Made by a program: the position numbers and the translations under genes | In this document: one piece after another, positions 1 to 5,636 of the stretch | Layout of the letters: each line of letters opens with the position of its first letter | How positions within the stretch are numbered: position 1 is the first letter of the stretch | Notes under the pieces: model-generated | Database searches by the model: none | Told to the model about the DNA's origin: nothing | Seen by the model: the letters and a program-made list of their open reading frames with translations, nothing else | From: Verrucomicrobiales bacterium | GTDB taxonomy: Bacteria > Verrucomicrobiota > Verrucomicrobiia > Limisphaerales > UBA9464 | Assembly: GCA_003445095.1 (NCBI GenBank) | Contig: DLVS01000118.1 | Location: 1-13,405 of the forward strand | Length of the DNA: 13,405 nucleotides | Direction: 5' to 3'

Positions 1-897
1 GTGAATGACGGCGAAGTGGGCGGGGACGGCACCCTAACCATGCAGAAGCTGGTGCTGATCAAAAACGTCACCTTCATCGGCGCCGGCACCAACCGCGTAT
101 TCGGCGTGACCGGCTGGAGCAATTACGTCGTCTTGAAGCATACGCGCACCTTCGAAAACTTCGGCCACATCATCGTGCAGGACGAAGGCCAGCTCGTGGT
201 CAGCGACACGCCTCGCTTCTTCAACCGGGCCGGTGCGACGCTCGAGTTCCGCAACGACAATGAATTCATCGACTCGCGCACCATTCCGCTCGTTAACGAA
301 GGCACGCTGCTCAAGTCCGCCGGTGACGGCCAAACCACCATTGCTGGCAAGATTACCAACGCCGGTACCATCGAACTACGTACCGGCCGGCTGCAGCTCG
401 ACAACAACAACCCGATCCTCCAGACCGCTGGATTGCTCTGGCTGAACGGCGGTGTGCTCCGCGGCGGCGCGACAATCAGCGGCGGCGTTTTCCGGGGCAA
501 CACAACCGGCGCGGAGTCCTTGCGGAGCCTGAACCTCAGCGGCACTAGCGAGCTGGAGATCGCCGCTCCCGGCAACGAAATCGCCAAGCTCGCTGCCGCC
601 AGTTTTGGCCTGAGTGCGACCTGCGTGACCCATCTCGACATCGCGGGCGCGGCGACGGCCGGCGTGGACTACGACGAACTGTTCGTCAATGCCGGTCCGG
701 GCTTGGCGGGCCGCCTCAATCTCCGTCTCCGCAATGGCTACCAGCCGCCACTCGGCGTGAAATTCACCGTGCTCCGCTGGGGCGGTGGCCGTAGTGGCTC
801 GTTCGATACCGTTACGGGCGAGGGACTGACTGGCGGACGCAAGTGGAAAATCAATTATGAAGCGACCCAGGCAACTGTGGAAGCGGTGACCGAATAA
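1..897 (+). CDS. C-terminal part of a repetitive beta-rich exported/surface protein (5' truncated by window edge)
   Basis: The frame is open from base 1 to a TAA at 895-897. The first codon, GTG, is probably an internal valine and the gene starts outside the window. The 298 visible residues are rich in Gly, Asn, Thr and Leu, with short repeating strands such as GTIELRTGRLQLDNNN and GGVLRGGATISGGVFRG, as expected of a parallel beta-helix. The end (DYDELFVNAGPGLAGRLNLR, then LGVKFTVLRWGG and SGSFDTV) resembles the closing segment of autotransporter-passenger or hemagglutinin-like beta-strand-repeat proteins. I see no C-terminal beta-barrel, PEP-CTERM, LPXTG or type IX signal, so the export and anchoring route is not visible. 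The role is inferred to be extracellular or adhesive. The substrate is unknown. Confidence 0.7.
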   Translation: MNDGEVGGDGTLTMQKLVLIKNVTFIGAGTNRVFGVTGWSNYVVLKHTRTFENFGHIIVQDEGQLVVSDTPRFFNRAGATLEFRNDNEFIDSRTIPLVNEGTLLKSAGDGQTTIAGKITNAGTIELRTGRLQLDNNNPILQTAGLLWLNGGVLRGGATISGGVFRGNTTGAESLRSLNLSGTSELEIAAPGNEIAKLAAASFGLSATCVTHLDIAGAATAGVDYDELFVNAGPGLAGRLNLRLRNGYQPPLGVKFTVLRWGGGRSGSFDTVTGEGLTGGRKWKINYEATQATVEAVTE

Positions 898-947
898 CCC
901 GTATCGGAACTGTTGACCCCGGGCCGACCGTTCCGAGCCGCGTTATT
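893..947. repeat. Imperfect inverted repeat across the stop codon of the surface-protein gene
   Basis: The arms AATAAC (893-898) and GTTATT (942-947) are complementary. So are the inner arms CGGAAC (905-910) and GTTCCG (930-935), separated from the outer pair by a symmetric 6-by-6 mismatch. The 19-base loop contains CCCGGG. There is no T-run on either side, so it is at best an atypical terminator or mRNA 3'-end structure for the gene on the left, and it could be chance. From 948 to about 1128 I see no convincing gene on either strand. Confidence 0.25.
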
Positions 948-1128
948 AGATGGGTCGGTAGTCCATCGGCTCCCATTTGTTGTGGGTAGCCGAGGTGAAC
1001 GATCCCAAGGCGCCGGCGGCCAGGAAGAGCAGGAGACGCGTCGCGCGCGGTGTCCTACCGGCGTCCGCGGCCTGAGCCATGCACACAAGCGATCCGAGTG
1101 CTTCAATACGGTTCGGTGGACTGAACCA

Positions 1129-1372
1129 ATGGAATTGATCCATTATGAACGCGTTCGATGCGTTGGACGCCCCAGGAGCGACAGCCCGGCGAGTTGCCAT
1201 CCGGACCGAGGCAGAAGGTGAAAGTGCGGTCTGTTTGAGCGTGCGGGATTTTGGGGTGGGTTTGCCTCCAGAAGGACCGGGAAAACTTTTTGAGCCGTTC
1301 TTCACCACGAAACTCGATGGCATGGGCATGGGACTGGTGACCGTGCGGCGGCGCCTGGAAGGTGACTGGTGA
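1129..1372 (+). pseudogene. Remnant of a sensor histidine kinase catalytic (HATPase_c) domain
   Basis: The open part (ATG at 1145 to TGA at 1370-1372) encodes 75 residues that carry the ATP-binding signature of FixL/DctB-like histidine kinases in order: N-box MNAFDALD, G1-like VRDFGVGLP, F-box LFEPFFTTK and G2 GMGMGL. The N-box normally follows a 'QxxxNLxxNAxDA' helix. In-frame upstream there is a TGA at 1136-1138, and the residues that would fit the helix (EPMELIH, from 1123) lie in another frame. This suggests a frameshift near 1141-1145. The H-box, dimerisation helix and sensor domain are absent, and the strand after G2 is lost to a stop. It is therefore a decayed fragment unlikely to have kinase activity. 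A free-standing short ATPase-like protein is possible but unlikely. The boundaries are approximate. Confidence 0.75.
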
Positions 1373-1394
1373 GTCGGGGCGAGGCTTTACGCCC

Positions 1395-1679
1395 TCAGGA
1401 TTCGATGGCGTTGAGCTCCACCGGTTCGACGTTGACGCCGAGCTTCCGCAGCCACTTGACGCCCGCTTCGACCTCCGCGGGAGCGCCCTCTAACTCCAGG
1501 CACACAATCCCGATTTCGTCAGTGACGCTGGCCTGTCGCACGTTGGTCACCAGCTCAAACTTGTGACCGAGCTCCCAGATGACGGGTTGCTTGATCAGAC
1601 GCAGCGGGTACATCAGCCACAGCCGCCGTGCTTGAGTGCGCTGGAACTTGCGGCTGGAGCTGGGTTTACGCGAGGGCAT
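1395..1679 (-). CDS. Small NIL-domain protein (ferredoxin-like fold), last gene of the SAM-riboswitch operon
   Basis: This 94-residue protein has a basic N-terminal tail (MPSRKPSSSRKFQRTQARR, residues 1-19) followed by a complete NIL-type domain: LRLIKQPVIWELGHKFELV, then NVRQASVTDEIGIVCLELEG, then a helix ending WLRKLGVNVEPV. NIL domains are known at the C-terminus of methionine ABC transporter ATPases (MetN), where they sense methionine, and beside ferredoxins in some sulfur-transfer proteins. Here the domain stands alone with no Fe-S cysteines; its only Cys is in the central strand. It lies 26 bases after a MoaD-like gene and is probably cotranscribed with it. A sulfur-amino-acid role, either as sensor or as partner in sulfur transfer, is inferred from context. 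The sequence before the ATG is pyrimidine-rich with no Shine-Dalgarno motif. The gene ends convergent to the kinase remnant. Confidence 0.85.
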   Translation of the reverse strand: MPSRKPSSSRKFQRTQARRLWLMYPLRLIKQPVIWELGHKFELVTNVRQASVTDEIGIVCLELEGAPAEVEAGVKWLRKLGVNVEPVELNAIES

Positions 1680-1705
1680 AGAAGAGAGAAAAGGGAGTCC
1701 AGAGG

Positions 1706-1981
1706 TTATCCGCCAGCGATCGCGGGAATGATACTCACCTCGTCGCCATCTTTGGTCGGTGTCTCGTTGTTTTGGAGGAACCGGATGTCTTCCTCGTTGA
1801 CGTAAACATTGACGAAACGGCGGACCTGCCCGGCTTCATCTACGAGGCGTTCTTTGATGCCGGGAAATTTACTCTGCAATTCGGCGATCACCGCGCCAAT
1901 CGTGCCAGGCGCGACCTCCACGACTTCTTGCTCGCGAGTGAGCTTTCGCAACGGAGTAGGAATACGTACGTGAACGGACAT
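1706..1981 (-). CDS. MoaD/ThiS-family sulfur carrier, CysO-like (second copy)
   Basis: This 91-residue ubiquitin-fold protein ends in IIPAIAGG. The terminal Gly-Gly is the site that an E1-like enzyme adenylates and converts to a thiocarboxylate in this family. The segment RRFVNVYVNEEDIRF and the ending closely resemble mycobacterial CysO, the carrier that feeds sulfide to the PLP enzyme CysM. I chose the ATG at 1981 (MSVHVRIPTPLRKLT) because it matches the family N-terminus. A longer open frame from 2122 would add about 47 non-homologous residues that overlap the previous gene. The start lies 79 bases after the stop of the first carrier and has no clear Shine-Dalgarno motif. The gene sits in the SAM-riboswitch operon between the first carrier and the NIL gene. 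The activating enzyme (MoeB/MoeZ/ThiF type) is not in this window. Confidence 0.9.
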   Translation of the reverse strand: MSVHVRIPTPLRKLTREQEVVEVAPGTIGAVIAELQSKFPGIKERLVDEAGQVRRFVNVYVNEEDIRFLQNNETPTKDGDEVSIIPAIAGG

Positions 1982-2060
1982 GTTTGTGAGATGAGAATGA
2001 TTCGCGAAGTTGTTCGGTAGATGCAAGCCGCCACCAACAATTGAGAGTGGCGCAAGTAGG

Positions 2061-2333
2061 TCAGCCGCCCGCGAACGCGGGGATAATCGTGACTTCATCG
2101 CCCGATTGAAGGGGCGTTTCATGCTCGCGGAGAAACCGAATGTCTTCTTCGTTCACGAATACGAGAACCGATCCTCGGAGGTGGCCATCGGGGTTGAAGA
2201 GTCGCTCGTGAACGCCGTGGAATCGGACCCGCAATTGATCGAACGCTGTGCCCACGGTGCCGGGCTCAACCTGGATGCTGTCTTCGTCGCCGCAGAATCG
2301 CCGCAGCGTGGGAGGAATGGAAATACGTACCAT
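2061..2333 (-). CDS. MoaD/ThiS-family sulfur carrier (first copy)
   Basis: This 90-residue ubiquitin-like protein (MVRISIPPTLRRFCGDEDSI) also ends in a functional-looking tail, IIPAFAGG. It shares VNEEDIRFL, the ETP motif, GDEV and the final AGG with the neighbouring carrier but differs through most of the first 55 residues. It is a diverged paralogue, not a recent copy. It has a Cys at position 14 that the other copy lacks. It starts 20 bases after the stop of the threonine-synthase-like gene with AAGGA in the gap, so the two are surely cotranscribed and probably meant to be made together. Role by family: a C-terminal thiocarboxylate sulfur donor. MoaD (molybdopterin) or ThiS (thiazole) functions are less likely because no moa or thi genes are nearby. 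Confidence 0.9.
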   Translation of the reverse strand: MVRISIPPTLRRFCGDEDSIQVEPGTVGTAFDQLRVRFHGVHERLFNPDGHLRGSVLVFVNEEDIRFLREHETPLQSGDEVTIIPAFAGG

Positions 2334-2340
2334 AGAACAA

Positions 2341-2345
2341 TCCTT
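2341..2345 (-). promoter_or_regulatory. Shine-Dalgarno for the first sulfur-carrier gene
   Basis: On the minus strand AAGGA lies 7 bases before the ATG at 2333, in the 20-base gap after the threonine-synthase-like gene. Most other genes here lack such a motif, so this gene may be translated efficiently. Confidence 0.65.
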
Positions 2346-2353
2346 AAACCGCG

Positions 2354-3616
2354 TTAGGCTCCAATCAACTCCGGGTGATCCGCCACACGGAGCGCTTCAA
2401 ATTCGCGCAGGCTCGGACGAATGTCGCGAGTTTCGCCCACATGCCCGGCGACGGCGTCGAGCGTTTTGAGGCCGTTACCCGTGATACAGAGGACGGCGCT
2501 GGAATTCGCCGGAATCTTGCCCTGCGCGATGAGCTTTTGCGCAACGCCGACCGTGACCCCGCCCGCCGTCTCCGCGAAGATTCCCTCGCACTCAGCGAGC
2601 AGGCGAATTCCGGCACGAATCTCGTCATCGGTCACATCTTCGCCGTGCCCACCGGTTTCTTTCATGACTCGCAAGGCGTAAAAACCATCGGCCGGCGTTC
2701 CGATGGCGAGCGATTTCGCAATGGTGTTTGGTTTTTGCGGCTTGAAGAAATCCAGCCCCACTTTCTGGGCCTGCGTAATGGGGTTGCAGCCGGAAGCCTG
2801 AGCTCCATGAATTTTCCAAGGTGACTCCGGCACGAGGCCCAGTTTGGCGAACTCCTGGTAACTCTTGTGAATCTTGGTCAGCAGCGATCCCGAGGCCATA
2901 CACACGACGGTGTGTTCCGGCACGCGCCACCCAAGCTGCTCTTGGATTTCAAAGCCCATGCTTTTGGAGCCTTCGGCGTAGTAGGGCCTCATGTTCACGT
3001 TCACGAAGGCCCAGCCATATTTGCCGGCAATCTCCGCGCAGAGCCGGTTCACTTCGTCATAATGCCCGCGGATGCCGATGACATTGGCTCCGTAAACGAG
3101 CGAGTTGATAACCTTCCCTTGCTCGAGATCATGGGGAATGAAGACGTAGCAGTTGAGGCCAGCCGCGGCGGCATTGGCGGCGACCGAATTGGCCAGATTC
3201 CCCGTCGAAGCGCAGGCTACGGTCTTGAAGCCCAGCTCGACGGACCGACTTAAGGCAACGCTGACGACTCGGTCTTTGAAGGACAGCGTGGGATAATTGA
3301 CCGCGTCGTTCTTGACGTAGAGCTCCCGGATTCCCAATCGCTTGGCGAGCCGATCAGCCTTTACCAGCGGAGTGAAGCCGACTTGGCTGCCGACCGTGGG
3401 TTCACCCGCAACTGGCAGCAGTTCACGGTAGCGCCACATCGTTTGTGGCCGTGAGCGGATCACTTCGCGGGTAAGTGCCTTTTTGATCCGATCGTAATCG
3501 TAGGCGACTTCGAGAGGCCCAAAATCGAACTCACACACATGGGTGGCGCTGAGCGCGTACTCGTGTCCGCATTCGCGGCACTTCAGCGCTTTCATGAATC
3601 CTTGGCTATGGCTCAT
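2354..3616 (-). CDS. thrC: Threonine-synthase-like PLP enzyme (fold type II), under SAM-riboswitch control
   Basis: This 420-residue protein has the full threonine synthase layout. An N-terminal zinc-ribbon-like segment (C13-x2-C16, C28) is followed by FGPLEVAYDYD, the PLP lysine in LSFKDR (K114), the PLP phosphate/substrate loop ASTGNLANS (136-144), and the C-terminal TGNGLKT that contacts the pyridine nitrogen. The family converts O-phosphohomoserine to threonine; close relatives include cysteine synthases of the same fold. The fourth ribbon Cys of many homologues (CxFC) is Asp31 here. The start is either ATG 3616 (used) or ATG 3595 (MKALKCREC), which fits the family better but has AAGGA only 3 bases upstream. 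The gene is first in an operon with two sulfur carriers and a NIL protein, behind a SAM-I riboswitch. Context therefore favours sulfur transfer to an activated homoserine or serine over threonine synthesis. The family is certain; the exact reaction is not. The symbol reflects sequence class only. Confidence 0.9.
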   Translation of the reverse strand: MSHSQGFMKALKCRECGHEYALSATHVCEFDFGPLEVAYDYDRIKKALTREVIRSRPQTMWRYRELLPVAGEPTVGSQVGFTPLVKADRLAKRLGIRELYVKNDAVNYPTLSFKDRVVSVALSRSVELGFKTVACASTGNLANSVAANAAAAGLNCYVFIPHDLEQGKVINSLVYGANVIGIRGHYDEVNRLCAEIAGKYGWAFVNVNMRPYYAEGSKSMGFEIQEQLGWRVPEHTVVCMASGSLLTKIHKSYQEFAKLGLVPESPWKIHGAQASGCNPITQAQKVGLDFFKPQKPNTIAKSLAIGTPADGFYALRVMKETGGHGEDVTDDEIRAGIRLLAECEGIFAETAGGVTVGVAQKLIAQGKIPANSSAVLCITGNGLKTLDAVAGHVGETRDIRPSLREFEALRVADHPELIGA

Positions 3617-3690
3617 AACGTCGTGGACGAATCACGCCCGATCGGGACGCAACTCAGGCTCACCCGGAGCGAACGAGGTCAGGAGAAAGC

Positions 3691-3722
3691 AAAAACCCCT
3701 TCCCGTCGGACGAGAAGGGGTT
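3691..3722 (-). terminator. Intrinsic terminator, expression platform of the SAM riboswitch
   Basis: On the minus strand AACCCCTTC (3722-3714) pairs with GAAGGGGTT (3702-3694). A short CGT/ACG extension lies inside around a CGG loop, and a run of five T (3695-3691) follows. It lies 21 bases after the aptamer and about 75 bases before the threonine-synthase-like ATG, so it works as an attenuator. The antiterminator is visible: GATGAGAAG (3749-3741), which includes the 3' strand of aptamer helix P1, can pair with CTTCTCGTC (3717-3709) in the terminator's 5' arm over nine pairs with one wobble. SAM binding would hold P1 closed and allow termination. Confidence 0.92.
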
Positions 3723-3743
3723 CGGAAAGCCGGACCTGCGCTT

Positions 3744-3863
3744 CTCATCTTTGCCGGATTTCGTTTCCGAAATCTCGACCGGATTTGGCACCTGGTCATC
3801 GAACTGCCGTTCGACCGGTTGCCGTGGCGTCTGCGGGCCGTTCCCTCAGCCACTCTAGATGAG
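3744..3863 (-). promoter_or_regulatory. SAM-I (S-box) riboswitch aptamer
   Basis: Read on the minus strand, this 120-base element has the conserved core of the S-box family in order: P1 5' strand CTCATCT, then AGAGTGGCTGAGGGAACGG, then CCCGCAGACGCC, CGGCAACCGG, a P3 hairpin, AGGTGCCAAATCC and a P4 hairpin, closed by the P1 3' strand AGATGAG. The two P1 strands (3857-3863 and 3744-3750) are perfectly complementary over 7 pairs. The GAGGGAA and GCAACC blocks and the GGTGCCAAATCC block are signature positions of this class. Binding of S-adenosylmethionine stabilises P1 and switches off downstream genes through the adjoining terminator. It sits directly before the threonine-synthase-like operon in the correct orientation. 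Confidence 0.95.
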
Positions 3864-3891
3864 CTGCTTCGGTTTCCCGAAGCGGGACAAG

Positions 3892-3920
3892 CAATGCCGG
3901 AAGATAGGCCTAGCTGTCAA
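3892..3920 (-). promoter_or_regulatory. Possible promoter of the riboswitch operon (TTGACA -35)
   Basis: On the minus strand a perfect TTGACA (3920-3915) lies about 50 bases before the aptamer. At the expected spacing of 17 the -10 would be GCATTG, a poor match to TATAAT; TATCTT at 3906-3901 is better but too close to the -35. The position suits a transcript that starts shortly before the riboswitch. The -35 box is seen directly; promoter activity is inferred. Confidence 0.35.
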
Positions 3921-4147
3921 AAGTATTTTGCGGGCAAGTCGATTTGGGGAGCACGCCCGCCCCCGGGCGTTGCCAACGACGCCCTCGGCGTTGGCGTCCG
4001 CGCAAGTGGAGTCCGGCGCGGTTCGATTCGGTGCCGCGTGCTCAACTGGCCGCGAGGGTCGCGTGCCCCGAAGCAACACTGCCGACAGAGTGTCAACAGG
4101 CGGGCGAGGCCCCTTGCGCTCCCAGCTCAATCATTTGCCGCCCTCAA
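3921..4147. other. Intergenic DNA between the FG-GAP gene and the riboswitch promoter
   Basis: I see no convincing gene here. A nested GC-rich inverted repeat, GCCAACG/CGTTGGC (3972-3978 and 3989-3995), could form a hairpin after the FG-GAP gene, but it has no T-run on either strand. It may be a weak 3'-end structure or a dispersed palindrome. The minus-strand open frame over 3855-4130 overlaps the riboswitch aptamer and has no recognisable domain. Confidence 0.4.
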
Positions 4148-5470
4148 TCAGGGCTGCAGAGGCGTAGGCTGGGCGTTCTTCCACTCCTCGGCGGTGGCCG
4201 GTTTTCGCTGCTGGGTGAACACAAATACCCCGCGCTTGTTTCCCACGATCAGATCCGGAGCACGGTCACCATTGATGTCTCGTGCCACCACCTGAGTGCC
4301 GACCCCGGAGGCGTCGTCCACCCGGTAAGGAACAAAATCCACCGAGTGGTCCGGATTTCGCACGAGGCGAAACCAGTACAACACGGGCGTCGCGCCTGGC
4401 TCCGGGTCACCCGCGGGGCCGTGCGCCCAGAACCGTTTTCCGGTGACGATGTCCTTGAGCCCGTCGCCATCCACGTCGATGAGATCCACGGCGTGGAGCT
4501 GCGAGAACTTTACCCCGTAACGGTTCTCGCTGGGCTCTTTGTTCATGAAGGTGTGTTCCTTGAACTTGATCTCATTTCCTTCGCGATATTGCTCGAACCA
4601 AGCGAGCCCGTACCCGTGCGCCGATAGGCTAGTGATGACGTCATTGAGGCCATCTCCATTGACGTCGTAGGCAAACATCTGCGCGCCGCCGACGCCGAAA
4701 GGCCAGCGATGTAGGGTCCACACCGGGTCACCGGCGAGCGAAACCGGCTGTTCCCACCAACCGTCTTTTTCCAGCAAATCCATTCGACCATCACCGTTCA
4801 CGTCGCCGACGCCCATGCCGTGAGTGAATTTGTGATAGTTGTTGTTGGGCGTGATCGCGTGCCAGGTCCACGGCTCGGTGGGTTGTTTCGGATCCGGAGT
4901 CGCGTAGCCATAACTTCCTTTCGAGGCGCAAACGATTTCCGGTATTCCGTCGCCGGTGAGATCGAGAAATGTCGGTGATTCGTTGTCCGTCACGTCGATT
5001 GCGACGTGCTCGGCCCACAGTGCGGTGCCGCCCTTCGGATTCTCGTACCACGAAGATTTTTCCCCAGGGAATCCCAGGATGAGAATGTCGTCCCAACCGT
5101 CGCGGTTGATATCACCACTGAATGCGAGAAAGTTTTTTGAGTAGGCATTGTTGGTTCCCAAGACGCCTTCAAAGCCCGGCACTTTTACGGTCGTGATCGG
5201 CCCCAACTTAAGCTCAAAAGCTGCGTCCGCGGGCGCGTATTGCTGGCGCTTTTGAAAATCGGGGCCCGCCCACCAGTACGGACCCGAAACCACATCCAAC
5301 ACGCCGTCCTTATTGAAGTCGCCTACGTTCGCACCCTCAGCCCAAAACTGGTCCGAGAGTTGTTGTTTCTTGAAGCTGATGATCGCCGGAGTGGCGGCGT
5401 GAAGCGCGGGGAAAGCAATCGCCAGAATGCCCAGCGCGAGTCTGAGCCGACCATAACAGGGAAAGTGCAT
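4148..5470 (-). CDS. Secreted FG-GAP/VCBS repeat protein
   Basis: The 440-residue product starts with a signal peptide (LRLALGILAIAFPALHA, cleavage probably after ALHA near residue 25). Seven calcium-binding-type loops follow: DFNKDGVLD (51), DINRDGWDD (120), DLTGDGIPE (170), DVNGDGRMD (223), DVNGDGLND (269), DVDGDGLKD (332) and DINGDRAPD (398). The seventh has Arg in place of the usual Gly. Tryptophan-rich stretches such as GPYWWAG and DGWWEQP separate the loops. The layout indicates a seven-bladed beta-propeller like integrin alpha-chain heads, acting outside the cytoplasm. This kind of protein is frequent in Verrucomicrobiota and Planctomycetes. Its ligand is unknown, and no catalytic domain or C-terminal sorting signal is visible. 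It has no Shine-Dalgarno motif, and the nearest gene upstream (prepilin-like) ends 166 bases away, so it probably has its own promoter. Confidence 0.88.
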   Translation of the reverse strand: MHFPCYGRLRLALGILAIAFPALHAATPAIISFKKQQLSDQFWAEGANVGDFNKDGVLDVVSGPYWWAGPDFQKRQQYAPADAAFELKLGPITTVKVPGFEGVLGTNNAYSKNFLAFSGDINRDGWDDILILGFPGEKSSWYENPKGGTALWAEHVAIDVTDNESPTFLDLTGDGIPEIVCASKGSYGYATPDPKQPTEPWTWHAITPNNNYHKFTHGMGVGDVNGDGRMDLLEKDGWWEQPVSLAGDPVWTLHRWPFGVGGAQMFAYDVNGDGLNDVITSLSAHGYGLAWFEQYREGNEIKFKEHTFMNKEPSENRYGVKFSQLHAVDLIDVDGDGLKDIVTGKRFWAHGPAGDPEPGATPVLYWFRLVRNPDHSVDFVPYRVDDASGVGTQVVARDINGDRAPDLIVGNKRGVFVFTQQRKPATAEEWKNAQPTPLQP

Positions 5471-5546
5471 GTGTGGTTTTCCCGGGCAAGTTGGGTCCGG
5501 TCAAGCGGCGTCTGCAATTGCCTGAGGCAAGTGGTCGTCGCCGGCA

Positions 5547-5598
5547 CGAGCCGACGTAAGGAGACTTGATCGTCCTTCCGGTCGTGGGGTGCGGCTCG
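5547..5598. repeat. Imperfect inverted repeat downstream of the prepilin-like gene
   Basis: CGAGCCG (5547-5553) and CGGCTCG (5592-5598) are perfect complements. Inside them AAGGA and TCCTT can also pair, giving a long bulged hairpin about 40 bases past the stop of the prepilin-like gene. It lacks a T-run. It may be a 3'-end structure or one copy of a dispersed intergenic repeat; the window alone cannot tell. Confidence 0.35.
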
Positions 5599-5636
5599 GA
5601 AGAGCGACTCGTTGCTTCGTCTCTAACGGCGCCGGT

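Noticed and set aside
1982..2122. Extended start for the second sulfur carrier
   Set aside because: It would overlap the first carrier gene and add 47 residues with no match to the compact family; MSVHVRIP is the normal start.
2354..3616. Simple annotation as housekeeping threonine synthase with no further comment
   Set aside because: The SAM-I riboswitch and linked sulfur carriers make the plain reading doubtful, although the sequence family is correct.
3972..3995. GCCAACG/CGTTGGC hairpin as terminator of the FG-GAP gene
   Set aside because: No T-run on either strand and over 150 bases beyond the stop; recorded only as a palindrome.
3855..4130. 91-residue minus-strand ORF upstream of the riboswitch
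   Set aside because: It overlaps the aptamer and putative promoter, has no domain and is Arg/Pro/Ala-rich as expected of random frames in GC-rich DNA.
3543..4295. 250-residue plus-strand ORF across the thrC leader and the FG-GAP 3' end
   Set aside because: It crosses the riboswitch, terminator and the end of the FG-GAP gene on the opposite strand and shows no recognisable domain.
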